From contig JAGQRC010000336.1 of assembly GCA_020425835.1 (NCBI GenBank), positions 1 to 5,020 of the forward strand: a stretch of DNA of 5,020 bases, read 5' to 3'. This stretch comes from Planctomycetota bacterium (GTDB taxonomy: Bacteria > Planctomycetota > UBA8108 > UBA1146 > JAJFFE01). Position numbers and translations under genes: made by a program. The notes beneath the pieces are model-generated. The model saw nothing but the letters and a program-made list of their open reading frames with translations, did no database searches and had not been told where the DNA came from. Below, in pieces: positions 1 to 5,020 of this stretch. The number at the start of each line of letters is the position of its first letter. Position 1 is the first letter of the stretch.

Positions 1-480
1 GTTCATGTGCCCTGCTTTCGTTGGGCGTGTCGCTGGAGCCGATGCGTCGCACCGCCGGGTCACCCGGATGCACCGACTCGTCGTCGCCTCGATCTTTGTC
101 AGCTGTGAACGTTGTCGGTGACCGACGGACCCGGGACGAAGCGCTCTACCGCGACTCCTCCTCTTCCGGGCGGCGACGAGCGACTACGAGCGCGTCGGTC
201 GAAACACGCAGCCAAGTCGGCACCCGCTCGCGAGCGTCGCTCATCGACGTCGAGCCAGGCGTCGCTCGGGTGGTGCTTGCGTGACGGCAGTGGGTGCCGG
301 GATGAGGTGCGGGGACGCACGATTTCCTGTTGCAGGGCCAACTCCAGGAGAGCGGGGGAGGCGTCCGTGACAGTTGCGGCTCAAGGTGCTGTGCTGTTGC
401 GATTTATGGATTTCGACGACCGGCCCGGACCGAAAACGACCCCGGGCGAGAACCTGCCCCGGAGAGATCCCGCTGCGGTG

Positions 481-523
481 ACGACGCGCAACACGTCGTG
501 GACGCGCTTCACGGAGAAGCGCG
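481..523 (+). other. Two tandem hairpins in the presumed 5' leader
   Basis: The first dyad pairs ACGACG (481-486) with CGTCGT (494-499) around a 7-base loop. The second pairs CGCGCTTC (503-510) with GAAGCGCG (516-523), a perfect 8-bp stem around a 5-base loop. They end 59 bases before the start codon. No T-run follows either stem, so a classical rho-independent terminator is not supported. They could be leader structure, mRNA stabilisers or chance in GC-rich DNA. Confidence 0.35.
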
Positions 524-571
524 CTCGCCCGAGTGACGGCCTCGCGGCGCTTTCGAGCGTTCAGACTCTTC

Positions 572-578
572 GGGAAAG
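572..578 (+). promoter_or_regulatory. Weak ribosome binding site candidate
   Basis: The purine run GGGAAAG lies four bases before the ATG at 583, with its GGA core seven bases upstream. It is a poor match to the Shine-Dalgarno consensus. Weak sites are plausible in planctomycete-like genomes. The signal peptide that follows is the stronger evidence for this start. Confidence 0.35.
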
Positions 579-582
579 ACCC

Positions 583-3500
583 ATGAACCCCACACGCCCC
601 CGGGCGACGCGCCCACTGCTCTTCCTCGCGTCCCTGTTGTTTCCTCTCGCGCTCCTGTCGCCGGCGTCGGCGCAACCTTCCTTCATCCGTGGCGACTGCA
701 ACGGTGATGTGTCGGTCAACATCTCCGATCCGATCACCATGCTCAGCTACCTCTTCCAGGGCGGCGCCGTCGGTTGCCAGAAGGCCTGCGATGCCAACGA
801 CGACGGTCTCGTGAACCTCGGCGACACGATCTACCTGCTCGCCGCAATCTTCTCCGGAGGCACGCCACCGCCGGACCCGTACCCGACGTGCGGGCAGGAC
901 CCGACCTCCGATGCGCTCAGCTGCACCACGACGCCCTGTGCGGTGATCGTGCTGCCGTCGGACAACCTCCGCGAGGTCGACGTCGCCTACCTCGGCATCG
1001 CGACGGCCGACGAGGGACGACTCGTCTCGGTCACCGGATCGGGCGCGCAGCATCAGCTCACGAGCTGGAGCATCGCTTCCCTGAACGGACTACCGTCGTT
1101 GCTGGTCAAGTCCGCACCGATCAACGGTCACCACGCACGCGTCGAGCGGCTCTCCGGGCTGCTGAGCATTGCGGGCGAGCCGCCGTTCGTGAGCGCGGCG
1201 ATCCGCGCGGACGGCAACCTGTGGGTGTCGAGCCGGCAACTCGAGATGTCCGGCGCGTTCGTTCACCACGGCACCGTCGGCTACGGCTCCAACGCCAATG
1301 TCGAAGTGTTGAGCTACGACATCGCCTCGCGCCCCATCTTCTCCGGGTTCTTCCTCTCCTCGAACCAGGTCGTCACTGCGGTGGTGGCCGAGCCGATCGG
1401 GGGCGGGCCCCGCTCGCTGCGCATCGTCAGCTGGGGCATCGATGGCGCGACCGGAGCGCTGACCGGTCTCGACGACTCGGGGGACCTCCCGGTCGACTTC
1501 CCTCAGACGCTCACACCAGATCAAGCGGCCGTCAGCATCTCGCACATGAACGGGATCCAGTACGTCCTCAACTTCACGAACGACGACGATCGTCTCGAGA
1601 ACCACTTCTTCTGGGTCGAGAACAACGGATCGATCGTCTACGGCGGGGGTGACGAGGGCGGACAGAACATCCGCGGCACCGCGGGTGTCGACATCGATCA
1701 GATGGCGAGCTCCGTGGCGCGCGTCACGAACAGCGGCTTCATCACCGCGAACCGGAATCTCGACGGCACGCTCAGCATGAACGTCTGGGAGCGTCGCGAC
1801 GAAGGCTTCCTCAACTACGAGCCCTATCAGATCGCCGACGACAGTCTCGACCTCGGCTCGGCGCCGGGAGTGTTCCTGGCCACGCCGCAGCTCAACGACT
1901 CGTGGCGGAACCAGGCACGCGAGGGGGATCGGCTGGGTCGGGCCGTCGCGACGGGCGACTTCAACGGCGACGGCTACGCGGATGCCGTGTTCGCGGCGCC
2001 CTACCGCGACTTCACCGCCGACGCGGTCGGAGCGATCTACGTGATCCACGGCGACGCGTCCAACGGCATCAACGACAAGGAGTACACGCAGGTCTGGACG
2101 CAGAACGACCCGGCGATCGCCGGCGCGCCCGAGGACTTCGATCGATTCGGCGAGGCGCTCGCCGTCGGGGACTTCAACGGAGACGGCAACGACGACCTCG
2201 CGATCGGCGTCCCCTACGAGGATGTCGGCGCGACCTCTGCCGGCGGTGCGGTCAACATCATCTACGGGTCTCCGTTCGGCCTGACGTCGTCGGGCGACAT
2301 CATCCTGACTCAGGAGGATCTCGGTCAGACCTCGGCGGCCTCCGACTTCTTCGGCTTCGCGCTCGCGTCGGGCGACTTCGACGAGGATGGCCGGGATGAC
2401 CTGGCGATCGGCGCCTACGGTCGCGAAGTCGGCGGTCACACGAACGCCGGCTGTGTCTACGTCGTCTGGGGAGCGGTCGGCGGTCTCACGACCGCAGGTC
2501 CGACGATTCTCCACCAGGACACCACCGGAATCTGGGACCAGGTCGAGGACCACGACAACTTCGGTCGCGCCCTCGCAGCGGGCGACTTCAACGGAGATGG
2601 CAACAGTGATCTGGTGATCGGCGTTTCCCGCGAGGACATCGGCGCCGTCGTCGACGCCGGCGCGGTCCACGTTCTCTACGGCAGTAGCACCACCGCGACC
2701 GGCTTCGGTGCGAACAACTTCATCTCACAGGGTGGCTTCTCCGGAGGCGAGGACATCCACGGTGCCGTCGAGGCGAACGACTACTTCGGGAGCTCCTTCG
2801 CGGTCGGCGACTTCAACGACGACGGTGCGGATGACCTGGCGATCGGTGTTCCGGGCGAGGCGGTCGGCGCCCTGAGCGACAGCGGCGCGATCAACGTCCT
2901 CTACGGGACCATCTTCGGGCTCACCCACATCAACAACCTGATCATCAGTCAGAACGAGTTCAACCCGACCGGCGGGAGCCTTCCGGCCACCGCCGAGGCG
3001 AACGATCTGCTCGGCTATGCGCTGACAGCGGGTGACTTCGACGGCGACGGCTACGACGATCTCATGGCCGGTGCGCCGAACAAGAGCATCCCCGCGATGT
3101 GCAACGCGAGTGCGGTCGACAGCGCCGGCGCGGTCTTCGAGATCTTCGGTGGACCGAGCGGTCTGACCTCGTCCGGGAGCAAGTTCATCCACCAGAACGC
3201 GTGTGACGCGCCGAACGTGGCGAACGGATCGAGCCAGACCGGGGACGACTACGGCTTCAGCCTGGCCGCCGGCGACTTCAACGCCGACGGCGAGGCGGAC
3301 CTGATCGTCGGGATCGCCATGAAGGACCGGGAGGATAGCATCGACACCGGAGCGATCCACATTCTGCCGGGTGCGGCCGGAGGCGTGAGTTACGCGCTCG
3401 ACGAGGAGTGGTACCTCCGCCTTCGCGAGACCGTTCGCGGTCGCGTCACGGACATGACCTGGGAGTCGTTCGGTGAAGGCGTGGGCTCGCTCTACAGCAA

Positions 3501-4677
3501 GGGCAGTTTCCTCGATCCGATCCACGTCGCCAGCGTGACCAAGTGCATGACTCTCCTTCTCGCCGTCGAGGCGATCGAGGATGGTGACGTGAGCCTCTCC
3601 GACATGGTCGGGATCTCGAGCCTCGCGGGGACCACCGGAGGGAGCTTCCTCGAGCAGTGGGACTCGCTGGGACCGGTGCTCGACATGGGCGGCAACGAGA
3701 TCAAGTTCATCCAGACCGGGGACACGGTTCGGTTCGAGCATCTGCTGCACGGCATGATGATGCGATCCGGGAACCGTTGCTCGGTCGCGATCGGGGAGCA
3801 CGTGGCCGAAGAGGTCCTGGGTGACCCGGACCTGTTCGTCACCATGATGAACGATCGCGCGGTGCAGCTCGGCATGACCGACACCGTCTGTGGACACCCT
3901 GCGGGCGGCATGATCACCACGACGCAGGATCTGATCACCCTTCTCATGGAAGGATGGGAGCACCCGCTCTTCCGTCAGATCGCGGGCACCGAGCTCTACG
4001 GCGACATCGCTCCGGCGATCCAGCTGTGCGGTCTCGACGCGTTCGGCATGAGCAAGTGCAACAGTCCGTTCACCAAGTTCCAGACGATCGGCAACTACCC
4101 CGGTCGACTGGGTTGGAAGGGCGGCAACGGTGGTCTCTGGTGGGGTTCGCAACCGGCCTCGGGGATCCCGTGGTGCACGGCCAGCGCGGTGGCTGTCGTG
4201 GAGCGGGCCGATCGGGAGATCGCGATCGCGTTGCAGCAGACGGGTTCTCGGACCAACGACGCGCAGACCCTCCTCGACTACGGTTTCCGGAAGGTCTTCA
4301 CGCCGGATCATCGGGCGAGCCAGGACTTCCCGGTGACCGGCGGCATCGTCGGCCCCGGCGGTCCGATCCGCGTCCGCGCCTTCGCGCTCGACACGATCGA
4401 GAGTGACGTCTGCGTGACCGCGGTGATCGACGACTACGAGGAGCTACGGCTCAACGTCTGGCACACGGACTACGACGGCGGCGACATCTTCTCCATGAGC
4501 TCGGCGTCGGAGACCTACGCGCTACCGGACGGCACGACCTACGCGGAAGCTCCGCTGACGCGGATCGTCCGAGTGCCGACCTCCGCGGCGATCTCCGACT
4601 ACGTCACCGCCAACCTCGACGGCGAGCACCTGGAGCTCCAGATCTGGCGCGTCGGCCAATCGCCGGTCGCTCCGTAG
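583..4677 (+). CDS. Secreted multidomain protein: dockerin-like doublet, seven FG-GAP repeats, peptidase S11 (D-Ala-D-Ala carboxypeptidase-like) domain
   Basis: Seen: 1364 residues. A signal peptide (Arg-rich start, hydrophobic core 12-25, likely cleavage after ASA at 28-30) supports the ATG at 583. Next comes a dockerin-like doublet with calcium-loop residues D38/N40/D42/N46/D49 and D70/N72/D74/N78/D81. Residues 120-445 are beta-rich and unassigned. Seven FG-GAP repeats follow, with DxNxDG-type loops starting at D459, D530, D598, D668, D743, D818 and D898. The peptidase S11 domain (936-1242) has SVTK (S984, K987), SGN (1062-1064), an LGMTDT/TTTQDL stretch, K1179-G-G and a LLDYGF end. A beta-rich tail of about 120 residues closes the protein. 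Family knowledge: S11 enzymes acylate at the SxxK serine and trim D-Ala from peptidoglycan peptides; FG-GAP blades form calcium-binding propellers. Inferred: an exported peptidase acting at the surface or outside the cell, with the propeller used for binding. Odd points are the rare fusion and KGG instead of KTG. The gene appears to stand alone. Domain calls are strong; substrate and partner are unknown. Confidence 0.93.
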   Translation: MNPTRPRATRPLLFLASLLFPLALLSPASAQPSFIRGDCNGDVSVNISDPITMLSYLFQGGAVGCQKACDANDDGLVNLGDTIYLLAAIFSGGTPPPDPYPTCGQDPTSDALSCTTTPCAVIVLPSDNLREVDVAYLGIATADEGRLVSVTGSGAQHQLTSWSIASLNGLPSLLVKSAPINGHHARVERLSGLLSIAGEPPFVSAAIRADGNLWVSSRQLEMSGAFVHHGTVGYGSNANVEVLSYDIASRPIFSGFFLSSNQVVTAVVAEPIGGGPRSLRIVSWGIDGATGALTGLDDSGDLPVDFPQTLTPDQAAVSISHMNGIQYVLNFTNDDDRLENHFFWVENNGSIVYGGGDEGGQNIRGTAGVDIDQMASSVARVTNSGFITANRNLDGTLSMNVWERRDEGFLNYEPYQIADDSLDLGSAPGVFLATPQLNDSWRNQAREGDRLGRAVATGDFNGDGYADAVFAAPYRDFTADAVGAIYVIHGDASNGINDKEYTQVWTQNDPAIAGAPEDFDRFGEALAVGDFNGDGNDDLAIGVPYEDVGATSAGGAVNIIYGSPFGLTSSGDIILTQEDLGQTSAASDFFGFALASGDFDEDGRDDLAIGAYGREVGGHTNAGCVYVVWGAVGGLTTAGPTILHQDTTGIWDQVEDHDNFGRALAAGDFNGDGNSDLVIGVSREDIGAVVDAGAVHVLYGSSTTATGFGANNFISQGGFSGGEDIHGAVEANDYFGSSFAVGDFNDDGADDLAIGVPGEAVGALSDSGAINVLYGTIFGLTHINNLIISQNEFNPTGGSLPATAEANDLLGYALTAGDFDGDGYDDLMAGAPNKSIPAMCNASAVDSAGAVFEIFGGPSGLTSSGSKFIHQNACDAPNVANGSSQTGDDYGFSLAAGDFNADGEADLIVGIAMKDREDSIDTGAIHILPGAAGGVSYALDEEWYLRLRETVRGRVTDMTWESFGEGVGSLYSKGSFLDPIHVASVTKCMTLLLAVEAIEDGDVSLSDMVGISSLAGTTGGSFLEQWDSLGPVLDMGGNEIKFIQTGDTVRFEHLLHGMMMRSGNRCSVAIGEHVAEEVLGDPDLFVTMMNDRAVQLGMTDTVCGHPAGGMITTTQDLITLLMEGWEHPLFRQIAGTELYGDIAPAIQLCGLDAFGMSKCNSPFTKFQTIGNYPGRLGWKGGNGGLWWGSQPASGIPWCTASAVAVVERADREIAIALQQTGSRTNDAQTLLDYGFRKVFTPDHRASQDFPVTGGIVGPGGPIRVRAFALDTIESDVCVTAVIDDYEELRLNVWHTDYDGGDIFSMSSASETYALPDGTTYAEAPLTRIVRVPTSAAISDYVTANLDGEHLELQIWRVGQSPVAP
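1921..3384 (+). repeat. Seven tandem FG-GAP repeats (one predicted seven-bladed beta-propeller) inside the CDS
   Basis: Seven protein-level repeats of about 68-80 residues each follow one pattern: D-x-[FL]-G-x-[AS], then GDFNGDG-x-x-DL-x-[IV]-G-x-[PA], then AGAV-x-[VI]-x-[YFW]G. The calcium loops begin at residues 459, 530, 598, 668, 743, 818 and 898 of the 583-start protein, so the spacing is 71, 68, 70, 75, 75 and 80. All seven keep Asp at loop positions 1 and 5; position 3 is Asn in five and Asp in two (D600, D820). Seven is the number needed to close an integrin-alpha-type propeller. Repeat 6 carries an extra stretch with two cysteines (C840 and C874) that could form a disulfide. The DNA copies are diverged, so this is an old protein repeat and not a recent tandem duplication. 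Confidence 0.9.
3388..4308 (+). other. Peptidase S11 (PBP5-like DD-carboxypeptidase) domain within the CDS
   Basis: Residues about 936-1242 carry the S11 landmarks in the right order and at near-usual spacing. A-S984-V-T-K987 followed by CMT matches the ASxTKxMT box (nucleophile and general-base Lys). A TGDTVRFEHLLHGMMMRSGN stretch places the SxN motif at 1062-1064. MNDRAVQLGMTDT and PAGGMITTTQDL correspond to the region after SxN. K1179-G1180-G1181 sits at the KTG position, and RTNDAQTLLDYGF ends the domain as in PBP5-type enzymes. The Ser-to-SxN gap is 78 residues and SxN-to-KGG is 117, slightly longer than in E. coli PBP5 as I recall it. Six cysteines (988, 1066, 1103, 1149, 1159, 1198) could pair in an exported protein. 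SGN rather than YxN argues against a class C beta-lactamase or esterase relative. Confidence 0.88.
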
Positions 4678-4713
4678 CGCTGCGCGTTCCGGACGTTCGA
4701 GCATTCCACCCGG

Positions 4714-4747
4714 CCGCTCTCGCGCTTCGCGCGGGGGCGGGTCTTCC
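4714..4747 (+). terminator. Strong GC hairpin after the stop codon, possible intrinsic terminator
   Basis: Bases 4714-4725 pair with 4729-4740 over 12 bp, with two G-T wobbles, around a TTC loop. The stem starts 37 bases after the TAG stop. The tail GTCTTCC (4741-4747) is pyrimidine-rich but is not a clean T-run, so termination would be weaker than at a canonical site or assisted by other factors. Position and stem strength fit a transcript end for the large gene. Confidence 0.45.
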
Positions 4748-4784
4748 CATGCCGGGCTGCCAGCTCAACTGCCCCGGCCGTCGA

Positions 4785-4865
4785 TCCGGAGAGTCCGTTG
4801 AAAACTGCTTTCGTGCAGAGAGGGCACGGGCTCTCGGCCGGAATGGGTTTTCAACGGTCTCCGGA
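4785..4865. repeat. 19-bp imperfect inverted repeat enclosing two small hairpins; possible structured RNA or small mobile-element end pair
   Basis: Left arm TCCGGAGA (4785-4792) plus CCGTTGAAAAC (4795-4805) is the exact reverse complement of 4847-4865, apart from an extra GT at 4793-4794 in the left arm. The 41-base interior can form CTGC/GCAG (4805-4808 with 4815-4818) and GAGAG/CTCTC (4818-4822 with 4831-4835), which share one or two bases with each other and the outer stem. The whole could fold as a branched RNA or cruciform. The function is unknown. A T-run lies inside the right arm rather than after it, so it is not a standard terminator. Confidence 0.6.
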
Positions 4866-5020
4866 GTTACGCTCTCCGCGTCCTCGGCTTCTCGCTCTCG
4901 AGTGGATCGCCGACGATCCGAGCGCGGTGGGGGCAAGAGTGGTGAAGGGGGAACGCTCGTCGGCGGGATCTCCAGCGCCAACGTCGTGGCCACGGAAGCT
5001 CCCGGTAGTCCCGAGCCCGG

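Larger units (their letters stand above)
1..582. other. Upstream region without a supported gene
   Basis: I see no convincing gene here. The frame of the main gene is open back to TTG at 112, but the 157 codons involved give an Arg/Ser/Pro/Thr-rich sequence with no domain. Counted by hand, 22 of its first 76 codons end in A or T, against 4 of 40 in a stretch of the main gene (1921-2040). The frame is therefore probably open by chance in GC-rich DNA. A small dyad (CCGGG 55-59 with CCCGG 63-67) and the paired hairpins at 481-523 are the only structures noted. No strong -35/-10 pair was found; an AT-rich patch at 401-413 is the only promoter-like composition. Confidence 0.6.
4678..5020. other. 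Downstream region without a firmly supported gene
   Basis: Besides the terminator-like hairpin and the inverted repeat, no gene can be called. Two + strand frames run open off the window edge. One starts at ATG 4843 (inside the inverted repeat) and gives a Pro/Ser/Arg-rich sequence. The other starts at GTG 4902 and includes GGTLVGGISSANVVATEAPG, which looks somewhat more protein-like. Neither has a clear ribosome binding site. The second could be the beginning of the next gene, but about 39 codons are too few to decide. Confidence 0.5.

Noticed and set aside
374..408. Promoter made of TTGCGG and TTTATG
   Set aside because: The spacing is 23 bases rather than about 17, and the -10 match is weak. 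AT-richness at 401-413 alone does not support a promoter call.
241..1053. Minus-strand open frame overlapping the leader and dockerin region
   Set aside because: Arg-rich, low-complexity product without motifs. It covers the antisense of the signal peptide and dockerin, which are clearly coding on the + strand.
1090..2670. Long minus-strand open frame (526 codons)
   Set aside because: It lies wholly opposite the main gene. Its Val/Asp/Arg-rich product mirrors the GAC/GTC-rich FG-GAP codons, and no domain is visible. It is an antisense shadow caused by high third-position GC.
1927..3384. Eukaryotic integrin-like origin of the FG-GAP propeller
   Set aside because: FG-GAP repeats with GDFNGDG loops and YGS-x-x-GLT strands are common in bacterial secreted proteins, and codon use matches the rest of the gene, so no transfer from a eukaryote is implied.
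3388..4308. Alternative call of the hydrolase domain as class A/C beta-lactamase or esterase
   Set aside because: The ASVTKCMT box, the SGN motif with its preceding LLHGMMMR stretch, and the R-x(6)-LLDYGF ending together match peptidase S11. YxN (class C) is absent at the second motif, and I did not see a class A ExxLN box.
2725..4311. Long minus-strand open frame (528 codons)
   Set aside because: It lies opposite the FG-GAP and S11 coding sequence, has biased Arg/Val/Asp/His composition and no recognisable motif, while the + strand frame has clear domains throughout.
4785..4865. Inverted repeat considered as an integron attC site
   Set aside because: The arms contain GTTGAAA and TTTCAAC, which resemble the GTTRRRY and RYYYAAC cores but fail at the final Y and first R. 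No integrase or cassette array is present in the window.
4604..4993. Minus-strand open frame of 129 codons at the right end
   Set aside because: The product is Pro/Arg/Ser-rich and domain-free. It runs through the inverted repeat and terminator-like hairpin and overlaps the 3' end of the main gene; chance opening in GC-rich DNA is more likely.

Overview
The window is GC-rich and is dominated by one gene on the + strand. It encodes a secreted protein of 1364 residues (start at 583, stop at 4675-4677). The dockerin-like N-terminus is a doublet of EF-hand-like loops with regular cysteines, a GG-T-PPP spacer and a DPTSDALSC tail. From memory, this form is common at the start of secreted proteins in Planctomycetota and related large-genome environmental bacteria, so the source is probably a planctomycete-like bacterium. 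That placement is an inference from protein style; no marker gene is present.

Layout: 1-582 shows no convincing gene. It ends in two tandem hairpins (481-523) and a weak ribosome binding site just before the chosen ATG at 583. The reading frame of the main gene stays open back to a TTG at 112. That extension is Arg/Ser-rich and has a weaker third-position GC bias. The sequence starting at 583 is a textbook signal peptide, so 583 is preferred. 583-4677 is the gene. 4678-5020 holds a strong GC hairpin that may act as a terminator (4714-4740) and a striking 19-bp inverted repeat with a 2-nt bulge (4785-4865). No neighbouring gene can be firmly called.

The protein reads, in order: signal peptide (1-30); dockerin-like calcium-loop doublet (about 34-119); a beta-rich segment with irregular W/Y-centred repeats that I do not recognise as a named family (about 120-445); seven FG-GAP repeats with intact calcium loops, enough for one closed seven-bladed integrin-alpha-type beta-propeller (about 448-934); a complete peptidase S11 (D-Ala-D-Ala carboxypeptidase/PBP5-like) domain with SVTK, SGN and a KGG in place of the usual KTG (about 936-1242); and an unassigned beta-rich C-terminal tail (about 1243-1364).

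The main point of interest is this fusion: an apparently intact penicillin-binding-type serine peptidase is placed behind a seven-bladed calcium-binding propeller and a dockerin-like module. Such a protein could act on peptidoglycan or another peptide substrate at the cell surface or outside the cell. The substrate, the partner and the role of the propeller cannot be read from the sequence.
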